Below, piece by piece: positions 1 to 6,747 of a DNA stretch of 7,639 nt (positions are counted from its first letter, which is position 1; each line of letters opens with the position of its first letter). The position numbers were made by a program, and so were the translations under genes. The stretch is taken from NCBI GenBank assembly GCA_003542955.1, contig DPJP01000402.1, positions 192 through 7,830 on the forward strand, in the 5' to 3' direction. The DNA comes from Armatimonadota bacterium. Its GTDB lineage: Bacteria; Armatimonadota; Zipacnadia; Zipacnadales; UBA11051. Under the pieces are notes generated by a model, which worked only from the letters and a program-made list of their open reading frames with translations, had not been told where the DNA came from and made no database searches.

Positions 1-1056
1 GTAGGCGAACTCAGCCTCCTGCTGCGGCACGCCACGCACGTGGATGGCCCGCACCGGCGCCCGGAATGTGTTGTGATGCACCTTCATCCAGTCACCGGCG
101 ATGTCGGTGCCGTCGCCGCGGTCGCGGCCGCCGTGCATGTCGAAGCAGTGACTGAGTGATACACCCAGCTCGACGTTGTTGGCCGCCTCGTAGGCGTTGC
201 CGGGCTTGCCCGTCCCCGCAATCGAGTGCCGATTCGCGTCGAAGACGTTGTACTCGATCAGGGAGACTGCCTCATTGCCGTACCCGTGTGAGACGCCGTA
301 ACCGAGTCCGTTCATCTGATTGTGGTGGATGTAGCAGTGATGGATGTGGTGGTCACGCCCGTCGGAGATGTGAATGCCCGCATGGCTCCAGCCGGACACC
401 TCGCAGTTGTCGACCTCCATCCCGGAGAACTTCGTGTCGATGCCCTCGCAGACGGGGAACTTGTAGTAGTACTGATGCTGAACCTTGCTGTCGCCGCGCT
501 CGGGGTTGAAGGATCGCTTATGGTGCTCGAGCCGGCGCTTGGGGTCCGGGCCGCGGAGGTAGATGCCGGTCAGGCGGACGCTGGTTCCCAGCGCCCGGAT
601 CAGTGGCCGCGTGGCGAAGTTGTCGCAGTAGATGACCGCACCGCGCGAGCCGTTCACACCCCGGTTGCTCGCCAGCGTCACGCCCTCCGGGATGCCGATG
701 ACGAACTGCTCGGCGTACACCAGTGTGGTGCAGTCATAGTCACCCGCCGGGTCCAGGTACACGACCTCCCCGGGCTGCGCCTTCGCCAGGGCTGCAACAA
801 GCTCATCGATTGACGTGACGGTGTAGTCACCCTCGGTCACGATGCGCGTGTAGCCTTCACCGCCACCAATCGGCCCCGTGTCGTCAGGCTTCGCTCCGTA
901 CACCACGCCATCGATCTCGACCCATGTCTGCCCGATATCGGTCGGCAGCGGGTCGGAGTCGGGCCGAATGTACTGCGCGCCGGTCTCGACGGTCAGACAC
1001 ACGGTCAGCAGTATGATCGCCACACCCATCAGCATTGCGTGGTCGCACCCTCTCAC
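1..1056 (-). CDS. Secreted right-handed parallel beta-helix repeat protein (3' end cut by window edge)
   Basis: The minus-strand frame is open from a GTG at 1056 down to base 1, giving 352 residues without a stop; the C-terminus lies outside the window. The GTG is preferred because GAGGTG sits 6 bases upstream and an in-frame stop lies near 1108. ATG codons at 1035 and 1026 are alternative starts. Residues 1-28 look like a Sec signal peptide: a short charged start, a hydrophobic core (about 8-22), then ETGA before Q28, so the protein is probably exported. Residues 85-170 hold the first beta-strand rungs (PGEVVYLDP, IPEGVTLASNRG, VRLTGIYLRG). The central part has typical rung and turn motifs: GMEVDNCEVSG, HHIHHCYIHHN (236-246), NRHSIAGTG (275-283), HCFDMHGG (303-310) and KVHHNTFR (325-332). 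These fit the pectate-lyase-like Beta_helix superfamily (PF13229), whose members bind or cleave polysaccharides or are surface proteins. I see no residues that fix a reaction. It is divergent from the FAD oxidoreductase gene. Confidence 0.88.
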   Translation of the reverse strand, partial: MRGCDHAMLMGVAIILLTVCLTVETGAQYIRPDSDPLPTDIGQTWVEIDGVVYGAKPDDTGPIGGGEGYTRIVTEGDYTVTSIDELVAALAKAQPGEVVYLDPAGDYDCTTLVYAEQFVIGIPEGVTLASNRGVNGSRGAVIYCDNFATRPLIRALGTSVRLTGIYLRGPDPKRRLEHHKRSFNPERGDSKVQHQYYYKFPVCEGIDTKFSGMEVDNCEVSGWSHAGIHISDGRDHHIHHCYIHHNQMNGLGYGVSHGYGNEAVSLIEYNVFDANRHSIAGTGKPGNAYEAANNVELGVSLSHCFDMHGGRDRGDGTDIAGDWMKVHHNTFRAPVRAIHVRGVPQQEAEFAY

Positions 1057-1060
1057 TGGT

Positions 1061-1068
1061 ATCACCTC
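1061..1068 (-). promoter_or_regulatory. Ribosome binding site of the beta-helix gene
   Basis: On the minus strand GAGGTGAT lies here. The GAGGTG part is 6 bases from the GTG at 1056. The downstream in-frame ATGs at 1035 and 1026 have no comparable site, so this decides the start and adds the charged residues in front of the signal peptide core. Confidence 0.6.
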
Positions 1069-1240
1069 GGATCGCTTGGCGCACTCCCCGGCTCTCCGCA
1101 GACCTCAACCGGCGGTTTGCCATGAGCACACTTGTCTGGCAGTGTTCCTCCCAGAGCGCTGGAGTCCTGTTCGCCGCAGGAGCGCGCGCTCTCCCTCTCG
1201 CCGGCACGACCAATCCCGGGAGCTACCTTGGCCGCGCGCA

Positions 1241-1311
1241 GGGATGTGACCTGCATGCGGCGAAGGCACCATCCCGACACACCCCGCATGGCTGATACCT
1301 CTTGTGGAGGG
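1241..1311 (+). promoter_or_regulatory. Candidate structured 5' leader (H-type pseudoknot plus SD hairpin) of the FAD oxidoreductase gene
   Basis: Two perfect inverted repeats interlock. GGGATG (1241-1246) pairs with CATCCC (1270-1275), and CATGCGG (1254-1260) pairs with CCGCATG (1284-1290). The order arm1-arm2-arm1'-arm2' is that of an H-type pseudoknot, with connecting loops of 7, 9 and 8 bases. Just downstream CCTC (1298-1301) can pair with GAGG (1307-1310), which is part of the Shine-Dalgarno sequence GGAGGG (1306-1311). Folding could therefore gate translation from the ATG at 1323. The pairings are seen directly; transcription of the segment, folding and any ligand are inferred. It does not match a riboswitch class I can name, and chance pairing in GC-rich DNA is possible. 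Confidence 0.3.
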
Positions 1312-1322
1312 ACCAACTTCGC

Positions 1323-2606
1323 ATGACCACCATCCAGCAACCGGCTCGCGAAGTACCCGTCATCGCCGATGTCGACGTCTGTGTCGTCGGAGGGGGCACC
1401 GCAGGCATTGCCGCCGCTCTCAGCGCCGCCCGCGCGGGAGCTTCGACCATGCTCATCGAGGCGCACGGATCGCTGGGCGGCCAGATGACGCTCGGCTATG
1501 TCAACATGATCCCGGTCTGGGACTACTCTGTCGGCGCACCGACCTTCGGTGGCGTGATGACAGAGCTGATCGCGCGCCTGCAGGCCGAGGGCGCTTACTG
1601 GCTCAACCCGAGCAACCCGGATGGCTGGCCGCGCTACGATGTCGAGGTCTGCCAGGCGCTCGCCGTGGAGCTGCTGCTCGATGCCGGGGTGCGGATGCGC
1701 CTGCACTCATGGGTGAGCGGGGCGATCCTGGAGAATGGAGTGATCAAGGCCGTCACGGCCGAGAGCGTCGAGGGCTGCGGCGCAATCACCGCGCGCAGCT
1801 TCATCGACACCACCGGCGACGCCGTTCTGGCTCATGTCGCCGGCGCCGACTACGCTACATCCTCGCTGCGGATCAGCCTCGAGGGCATCGGCTACATCCC
1901 TGGCCTGGATGCCCTCAGCGAGTTCTCAGCCGCGCAGGAGGGTGGCCTCAGGGGCTATCTCCAGCGCGCGGGCTTCGAGGGTCTCAACATCTCATACGCA
2001 CCCGGCGGGGAGTGGAGCTGGAACCGCCACGTGCCCAACATCTGCCACCTGTCGCAGACCTACTCCCACCCGTTCGAGGGTGGCGACGAGCCCCCCGACG
2101 GCCTGCATGTCGACACCATCACCCGCATCGAGAACGAGACGCGCCTGACCATCCACCGCCTGATCAAGCACCTGCGCGCCAACGTGCCGGGCTGTGAGGA
2201 CATAATCGCCATCAACATCTCCGACCACCTCGGGGTGCGCTGGACGCGCCTTGTCGTTGGCGACTACCAGCTTACGCTCGATGACATCCAGGGGCAGCAC
2301 CATTTTGACGACTGCATCGCCCGCTGCGGGAAGTCCGGGGAGATCCGCGAGGTCCCGTACCGCTGCATCTACTCGCGCAATGTGGACAACCTCTGGGTTG
2401 GCGGGCGTTGTGCCTCATTCATGCCCGACAACGAGCACCCGCGGATCATCCCGATCTGCATCGCGACCGGGCAGGCTGCCGGTGTCGCCGCGGCTCTTGG
2501 CGCCCGTGACGGCCGTGCCGGCCGTGAAGTGCCGATCGAGACCCTCACCGACGCCCTCATCGATCAGGGCGTGGCACTGCGCGATGAAGTCGCGCGCGTT
2601 CCGTAG
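1323..2606 (+). CDS. FAD-dependent oxidoreductase (PF12831-type)
   Basis: The gene encodes 427 residues. I choose the ATG at 1323 because GGAGGG at 1306-1311 precedes it by about 11 bases; the in-frame TTG at 1302 lies upstream of that site. The N-terminus has a dinucleotide-binding Rossmann fold: VDVCVVGGGTAG (17-28) with GGGTAG as the GxGxxG loop and an acidic E46 at the end of the second strand to hold the adenine ribose. Next comes GSLGGQMTLG (49-58), typical of the FAD_oxidored family. FIDTTGDAVLA (160-170) is the second FAD-contacting segment. LGVRWTRLVVGDYQLT (303-318) and NLWVGGRCASFMPDN (356-370), followed by ATGQAAGVAAALG (381-393), form the C-terminal FAD-binding end. Length and motif order are normal. 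No signal peptide or membrane segment is seen, so it is likely cytosolic. Family members oxidise or reduce diverse small molecules, and the substrate cannot be told here. It is divergent from the beta-helix gene and may be controlled by the structured leader. Confidence 0.9.
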   Translation: MTTIQQPAREVPVIADVDVCVVGGGTAGIAAALSAARAGASTMLIEAHGSLGGQMTLGYVNMIPVWDYSVGAPTFGGVMTELIARLQAEGAYWLNPSNPDGWPRYDVEVCQALAVELLLDAGVRMRLHSWVSGAILENGVIKAVTAESVEGCGAITARSFIDTTGDAVLAHVAGADYATSSLRISLEGIGYIPGLDALSEFSAAQEGGLRGYLQRAGFEGLNISYAPGGEWSWNRHVPNICHLSQTYSHPFEGGDEPPDGLHVDTITRIENETRLTIHRLIKHLRANVPGCEDIIAINISDHLGVRWTRLVVGDYQLTLDDIQGQHHFDDCIARCGKSGEIREVPYRCIYSRNVDNLWVGGRCASFMPDNEHPRIIPICIATGQAAGVAAALGARDGRAGREVPIETLTDALIDQGVALRDEVARVP

Positions 2607-2662
2607 GTGCCCACCAATCCCCGTGTGAGGTCGCTTGAGGTTGCCGCACCCGTGGCGGGGCG

Positions 2663-2691
2663 CTGACTTGCAGTGAGGGAAGTGGTAGTAT
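2663..2691 (+). promoter_or_regulatory. Putative sigma70-type promoter for the ATPase/DUF4276 pair
   Basis: A -35-like CTGACT (2663-2668; 4 of 6 to TTGACA) is followed after exactly 17 bases by a -10-like TAGTAT (2686-2691; 4 of 6 to TATAAT). Transcription would start near 2698, leaving a leader of about 15 bases that holds the ribosome binding site. The -10 element is the most AT-rich spot of the 106-base gap after the FAD oxidoreductase gene. Upstream lies a near-perfect 10-base-period direct repeat, GAGGTCGC (2627-2634) and GAGGTTGC (2637-2644), which could be a regulator site. I see no good terminator for the upstream gene. Confidence 0.4.
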
Positions 2692-2699
2692 GGGCCGAC

Positions 2700-2706
2700 A
2701 GGAGGG
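2700..2706 (+). promoter_or_regulatory. Ribosome binding site of the ATPase gene
   Basis: AGGAGGG is a near-consensus Shine-Dalgarno sequence. GGAGG ends 7 bases before the ATG at 2713 and fixes that start over the out-of-frame ATG at 2717. Confidence 0.8.
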
Positions 2707-2712
2707 ATCACG

Positions 2713-3933
2713 ATGGATGGCCATCTGCTGATACGACAACTGCGCCTGCGCAACCTGCTCTCCTACGGCCCGGAGTCGGAGCCGTTCGGCCTCGAGCCCC
2801 TGAACGTGCTCATCGGCCCTAATGCCGTCGGCAAGTCGAATCTGATCGAGGCTATCGCTCTGCTGCAGGCGACGCCCGGCGACCTGCTGGCGCCGATTCG
2901 GGCCGGCGGCGGGGTCAATGAATGGCTCTGGAAGGGCGCCGATGGGCCGCCGGTAGCGGAGATCGAGGCGGTCATCGACAATCCGGACGGCAGTCAGCCG
3001 CTTCGTCACCGCCTGGCCTTCACCGTCGCCAACCAGCGTCTCGAGTTGGTCGACGAGGAGATCGAGAACGAGCACGCCTACCCCGGGCATGACAGCCCTT
3101 TCTTCTACTACAGGTATCAACACGGCACTCCGGTGCTCAACGTCCGTGTCCCTGAGGGAGATGGCGACGAGTCGACTGAGGGCGACAATGGACGACGACA
3201 GAGACGCCTCAGGCGCGAGGAACTGAGCCCCGAGCAATCAGTGCTCTCGCAACGCCGCGATCCCGACCAGTATCCCGAACTCACCTACCTGGGCCGGCAG
3301 TACGGCGCGATCCGGATCTACGGCGAATGGAATCTCGGCCGCCGGACGGCTCCCAGAGCGCCTCAGCCCCCGGACCTTCCGCAGGACTTCCTTGAGCAGG
3401 ATGCACGCAACCTTGTGCTGGTCATCAATGACCTCGATCACCGTGGCCATACTCCCGTACTTGAACGCTACCTCAAGCAGCTCTACCCACGTGCCGAGCA
3501 CATCACCACCCGCGTCTATGGCGGCACGGTCCAGGCGTACCTCCATGAACGGGGGATGGCGGCCCCGGTACCTGCCACACGCCTGTCCGACGGCATGCTC
3601 CGGTATCTGTGCCTGCTCGCGGTGCTCTGCCACCCCGAGCCACCGCCACTGATCTGCATCGAGGAGCCTGAACTCGGCCTGCACCCGGATGTGCTGACCA
3701 CAGTTGCGGAGTTGCTCAAGGAAGCCGCCCAACGAACCCAGTTGATCGTCACCACCCACTCCGCCAACCTCGTCGGGGGCCTGTCGGATGTGCCCGAAAG
3801 CGTGGTTGTGTGCGGCCGCGACGATGGCGGCACGTCCCTGCGACGGCTGAGCCCTGGTGACTTGGCCGACTGGTTGGATCGCTACAACCTCGGGGATCTA
3901 TGGGCCATGGGTGAGATCGGGGGGAACCCGTAG
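2713..3933 (+). CDS. SMC/ABC-like AAA family ATPase (AAA_21 type), partner of the DUF4276 protein
   Basis: The protein has 406 residues. The N-terminus (LLIRQLRLRNLLSYGP) is the start typical of RecF/SMC-like ATPases. Walker A is GPNAVGKS (35-42). The ABC signature-like motif is LSDGM (291-295). Walker B is LICIEEPE (313-320), followed by LGLHPD as D-loop, and the switch histidine is in TTHSANL (347-353). The head is therefore complete and should bind and hydrolyse ATP as a dimer. Between the two halves, residues about 147-170 form a charged stretch, first acidic and then basic, that is likely flexible. It is followed by SVLSQRRDPDQYPEL (176-190) and RIYGEWNLGRR (201-211), segments typical of this AAA_21 subfamily. 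No coiled-coil arm of SMC length is present. The next gene starts immediately after its stop. Family relatives serve as NTPase subunits of defence or nuclease systems such as OLD/Gabija, PARIS AriA and RloA/AbiLi. The ATPase call is firm; the defence role is inference. Confidence 0.9.
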   Translation: MDGHLLIRQLRLRNLLSYGPESEPFGLEPLNVLIGPNAVGKSNLIEAIALLQATPGDLLAPIRAGGGVNEWLWKGADGPPVAEIEAVIDNPDGSQPLRHRLAFTVANQRLELVDEEIENEHAYPGHDSPFFYYRYQHGTPVLNVRVPEGDGDESTEGDNGRRQRRLRREELSPEQSVLSQRRDPDQYPELTYLGRQYGAIRIYGEWNLGRRTAPRAPQPPDLPQDFLEQDARNLVLVINDLDHRGHTPVLERYLKQLYPRAEHITTRVYGGTVQAYLHERGMAAPVPATRLSDGMLRYLCLLAVLCHPEPPPLICIEEPELGLHPDVLTTVAELLKEAAQRTQLIVTTHSANLVGGLSDVPESVVVCGRDDGGTSLRRLSPGDLADWLDRYNLGDLWAMGEIGGNP

Positions 3934-4554
3934 ATGAGCCCCGTACGCATCTACGTCGAGGGCGGCGGGGACGGTCGGGTGGGGAAGAGCGAAGTACGTA
4001 AGGGCTTCCAGGAGTTCTTCCGGGAGTTCGCTGACGTCATGCCGGCAGTGATCCCCTGTGGCGGGCGCAACCAGGCCTACGACGATTTCCGGACCGCGCT
4101 TCGCAAACATCCGGAGGCTTTCGTCATACTGCTCGTGGACGCTGAAGGGCCCGTGCTGGGTGACGTCTCATGTCGGGCCTACCTGAAGAGCAGGGAGAAG
4201 TGGGACCTCCGCGATGTCGACGAAGATCAGGTGCATCTGATGGTGCAGGCCGTCGAGGCATGGCTGATCGCAGACCCCGACGCAATCGCTGCGTTCTACG
4301 GCAACGGCGTCAACATGAATGCGATCCCCACAACCCGCAACCCGGAGGATATCCCCAAGGACACGCTCAAGTCGTCACTGGACAATGCGGGTAAGCACAC
4401 GCAGAAGCGTGGCTATCACGAGATCAACCACTGCCCGAAGATACTGGCCGCCATCCGGGCTGCCGTCGTCCGCGAGCGGTGCGCCCACTGCAAGGCATTG
4501 TTCGATGTCCTGTGCAGGATCGTGGGTATAGCCAAGCTTCCGACGGCCACCTGA
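3934..4554 (+). CDS. DUF4276 family protein, TOPRIM-like, paired with the ATPase
   Basis: The gene encodes 206 residues. Its ATG directly abuts the TAG of the ATPase gene (TAGATG), and a G-run at 3919-3924 inside that gene serves as ribosome binding site, so the two are translationally coupled. The N-terminal strand RIYVEGGGD (5-13) carries a Glu (E9), and VILLVDAEGP (64-73) gives an acidic D69-x-E71. This is the E plus DxD/DxE pattern of TOPRIM metal sites. HLMVQAVEAWLIAD (101-114) is a hallmark segment of DUF4276 proteins. A CxxC (C183, C186) sits in the C-terminal segment RCAHCKALFDVL. Length is normal for the family and no membrane segment is seen. By analogy with OLD, PARIS AriB and RloB/AbiLii, it is probably the effector (nuclease-like) half of an ATPase-controlled complex. 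The family name is confident; nuclease activity is inferred. Confidence 0.82.
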   Translation: MSPVRIYVEGGGDGRVGKSEVRKGFQEFFREFADVMPAVIPCGGRNQAYDDFRTALRKHPEAFVILLVDAEGPVLGDVSCRAYLKSREKWDLRDVDEDQVHLMVQAVEAWLIADPDAIAAFYGNGVNMNAIPTTRNPEDIPKDTLKSSLDNAGKHTQKRGYHEINHCPKILAAIRAAVVRERCAHCKALFDVLCRIVGIAKLPTAT

Positions 4555-4575
4555 CCGGCGCCATCGCCTCCGCGC

Positions 4576-6747
4576 CTACCCTCTCGCCTCCAGCTCCGTC
4601 CGCGCGATGATCTCATCCTGCATGCGCGGGCACAGCTCCACAAAGCGCGCGACGAAGCCGCTCACGCGCACCAGCAGCCCCGCGTACGCCTCGGGCGCCG
4701 CCTGGGCAGCCAGCAGTTCCTCCCGGTCCACTACGTTGAGCTGCACCTGCATGCCGCCGCGCTCGAAGTAGACACGCAGCAGCGCCTCGAGCGCCTCCAG
4801 GCCCTTGTCACTGCGCACACTTGCGGCGTCGAAGCGCAGATTGAGCGTCAGCGCCCCTGCGCAGTGCCAATGGTCGAAGCTTGTCGAGTCGAGAACGACG
4901 GAGGTCGGCGAGTCGACGTGTGCCTCACCACGCGGCCCGATGCTCGAGACCAGCGCCTGCCCGCGCCGCCGACCATCAGGCAGCGCCCCCACGCAATCCG
5001 CCCAGATGTCATACAGCGTCCAGACGAGCAGCCCTGGACGATGTGGACCCCCGCGCGGGTTGGTGTACTGCTCCACGGTCGCGAAGTAATGATGGAGCAC
5101 CTCCCGGGCCAGCGCAGTCGTCTCCTCGGTCGCATCGCCATAGGCCGGCTGCATCCGCTGCAGGCGTCGGCGGAGCGCCTCATCTGTGGCGAAGTCATCA
5201 TCGAGATGAGAGACCAGCTCAGGGAGTGTCAGTTCACGGCTCCCAAACACCAATCGCCGCACATTCAGCAGCGAATCGACGACATGCGCGATGCCGATGC
5301 CCTGGTCCTCGGTGAAGTTGTAGCGGGCCCCGCCCTGCGTGATGTCCAGGCCCCGCTCGATGCAGTCGCCGACCAGTGAGGACAGGAATGGATAGGGTAG
5401 ATACTCACCGGCCAGCCGGTCGCAGAGGTTCTCCGAGTCGGCCATCAGCGCCATGGCCGACTCGACCTGGCGCTCGTATGCGGCGAGCACCTTCTCGAAG
5501 CTGTCGAGGTCCTCGGGCGATCCTGTCGCCGGGCCGACCTGCTCCCCGCTCAGGGGGTCGACACCGTTGTGCAGCGCGAGTTCGAGACACTTCGGCATGT
5601 TGAGAAAGTTGCCCACCCATGGATTGCAGCAGCCCTGAACGCCCAGCTCGACGCAGCCGCCCGGCACCACATCCGCGGCGTCCGCGGGACTGACGCCCGC
5701 CGCCTCCATCGCTCCCCTGGCAGCCGGATCGCCATAGAACGCCGGCTGTCCGAAGCCCATCGCGCTCATCTCCACGGCCCGGCGGAAGAAGGCCGGCTCC
5801 AGCCTTTCATGCCAGCGCACGGAGAGGCTCGGCACCGGAGTGCGCATCTGCGCCATCAGTTCGAGACAGGCATACGAGAGGTCACTGACGCAGTCTCGCC
5901 CGTCGGCATCACTCCCACCGATGGTGAGATTGAGCACCTGCAGGCCGGTGAACTCGTTGAGCTTCACCCAGAAGTACCCGACAAGCTCCAGCAGCTCTTC
6001 GCGCGACCGACCTGCCGCGAGGTCCGCCTCCCAGAACCGACACAGGTACTGGTCGAAGCGCCCCAGGGCGAACGCGCCCGTGCTCTCACCGTTCTCGAAG
6101 CACTGGATGAGGTAGGTGAACCACAGCAGTTGCAGCGCCTCGTGCAGTGTGCGCGGCGCGGCGAATGCCACCTGCCGGCACGCGCGGGCGATGGCTGCTA
6201 GTTCCTCGCGCCGGGCTGCGTCCTCACAGGTTGCGGCTTCACCATCCGCCAGGTCAGCGTGGCGGGTGATGAACCCACTCGCGGCGCGGAGAGTGATCTG
6301 CATTGCCTCCCACACCGCGGCATGCTCGGAGTCCCCATTCTCCCTGCGCGCCTGCACCCGTCCCAGCATGCCCTCCAGCCCAACCGCGAGCAGGCGGGGA
6401 TAGTCGGGCGTCAGGTGGCCGGTCTTGATGCTGCTCGTAAAGACCCCCGCACGCATTGCCCGACGTTGCTCCTCGGAGCGGAGTGCATCGATGTCGGGCA
6501 CCATCGCCGGCCCGACAGGCGCGTCGGCAGGGATGGGCGCACACGGTTGCGTGCCGACAAGCAGTTCCTCGGGGCCGATGACCGCGGGGGCCTCCTGCAG
6601 GATGCGCTCGAGAATGCGCGCCTGTCGCAGGACTGCCGGCTGCCCGTCGGTCTCGGCGAACGCCGCGGCGGCCCACTCGCGCCGCTGCCAGAAGGTCCCC
6701 TCGCGCGCGCGTGCCCGCTCCAGCAGACGCCGTAGCCGGGGTGTCAT
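4576..6747 (-). CDS. Glycyl radical enzyme (pyruvate formate-lyase/dehydratase superfamily), substrate unknown
   Basis: The protein has 723 residues. The start is the ATG at 6747, with GGGGAGG upstream at 6763-6757; it overlaps the stop of the DUF362 gene as ATGA. The PFL-like domain covers most of the chain. Diagnostic segments are GHLTPDY (110-116), GYFWVKLNE (257-265), GQPAFYGDP (333-341), the active-site loop PGGCVELG (362-369) with thiyl Cys C365 and general base E367, and GGARYNFT (472-479). The C-terminal glycyl radical domain has MQVQLNVVD (666-674) and LVRVSGFVARFVEL (692-705), with G697 as the radical site, then QDEIIARTE (710-718). All catalytic residues needed for radical chemistry are present. 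The CVE motif fits dehydratase/C-X-lyase-type members rather than true pyruvate formate-lyase, which has two adjacent cysteines. The chain is shorter than the usual 780-850 residues of that group. Phe698 replaces the usual Tyr after the glycyl. It needs a radical SAM activase, not seen here, and is oxygen sensitive. Confidence 0.92.
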   Translation of the reverse strand: MTPRLRRLLERARAREGTFWQRREWAAAAFAETDGQPAVLRQARILERILQEAPAVIGPEELLVGTQPCAPIPADAPVGPAMVPDIDALRSEEQRRAMRAGVFTSSIKTGHLTPDYPRLLAVGLEGMLGRVQARRENGDSEHAAVWEAMQITLRAASGFITRHADLADGEAATCEDAARREELAAIARACRQVAFAAPRTLHEALQLLWFTYLIQCFENGESTGAFALGRFDQYLCRFWEADLAAGRSREELLELVGYFWVKLNEFTGLQVLNLTIGGSDADGRDCVSDLSYACLELMAQMRTPVPSLSVRWHERLEPAFFRRAVEMSAMGFGQPAFYGDPAARGAMEAAGVSPADAADVVPGGCVELGVQGCCNPWVGNFLNMPKCLELALHNGVDPLSGEQVGPATGSPEDLDSFEKVLAAYERQVESAMALMADSENLCDRLAGEYLPYPFLSSLVGDCIERGLDITQGGARYNFTEDQGIGIAHVVDSLLNVRRLVFGSRELTLPELVSHLDDDFATDEALRRRLQRMQPAYGDATEETTALAREVLHHYFATVEQYTNPRGGPHRPGLLVWTLYDIWADCVGALPDGRRRGQALVSSIGPRGEAHVDSPTSVVLDSTSFDHWHCAGALTLNLRFDAASVRSDKGLEALEALLRVYFERGGMQVQLNVVDREELLAAQAAPEAYAGLLVRVSGFVARFVELCPRMQDEIIARTELEARG

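Larger units (their letters stand above)
1057..1322. other. Divergent intergenic region with candidate control elements
   Basis: This 266-base spacer separates the beta-helix gene (leftward) from the FAD oxidoreductase gene (rightward), so it must hold both promoters if each gene is transcribed separately. I do not find a convincing sigma70 -35/-10 pair for either gene. Visible symmetric elements are AACCG-G-CGGTT at 1107-1117, the perfect palindrome GAGCGCGCGCTC at 1180-1191, and CCCGGG at 1215-1220. The right end holds two interlocking inverted repeats, described separately. Reading frames crossing the region are rich in Arg, Pro and Ser, lack family signatures and run into the flanking genes, so I see no small gene here. 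Palindromes of this size also arise by chance in GC-rich DNA. Confidence 0.5.

Noticed and set aside
322..813. Plus-strand open frames at 156-509 and 322-813
   Set aside because: They lie antisense to the beta-helix coding frame, which shows clear rung motifs; the 156-509 frame is almost pure Arg/Cys/Ser/Pro.
1058..1299. GGTATCA (1058-1064) and TGATACC (1293-1299) as a shared operator of the divergent genes
   Set aside because: Seven bases only, 228 bases apart and at different distances from the two start codons; too weak to claim.
1302..1322. TTG at 1302 as start of the FAD oxidoreductase
   Set aside because: It lies upstream of and within reach of no Shine-Dalgarno, while GGAGGG at 1306-1311 serves the ATG at 1323; the extra seven residues add nothing to the fold.
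1062..1706. Minus-strand open frame of 214 codons overlapping the FAD oxidoreductase 5' part and the spacer
   Set aside because: Antisense to the Rossmann-fold coding region, no family signature and no good ribosome binding site; a shadow frame.
2642..2660. GCCGC-ACCC-GTGGC hairpin as terminator of the FAD oxidoreductase gene
   Set aside because: Five pairs including one G-U and no following T-run; not a convincing intrinsic terminator.
4555..4576. GGCGC (4557-4561) and GCGCC (4572-4576) as a terminator between the convergent genes
   Set aside because: Only 5 bp with a 10-base loop, no T-run on either side, and one arm touches the stop codon; chance pairing in GC-rich DNA is likely.
5569..6201. 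Long plus-strand open frame of 210 codons across the glycyl radical enzyme gene
   Set aside because: It is antisense to a gene with full family motifs; composition is Arg/His/Glu-biased without a recognisable domain, as expected from the complement of GC-rich codons.
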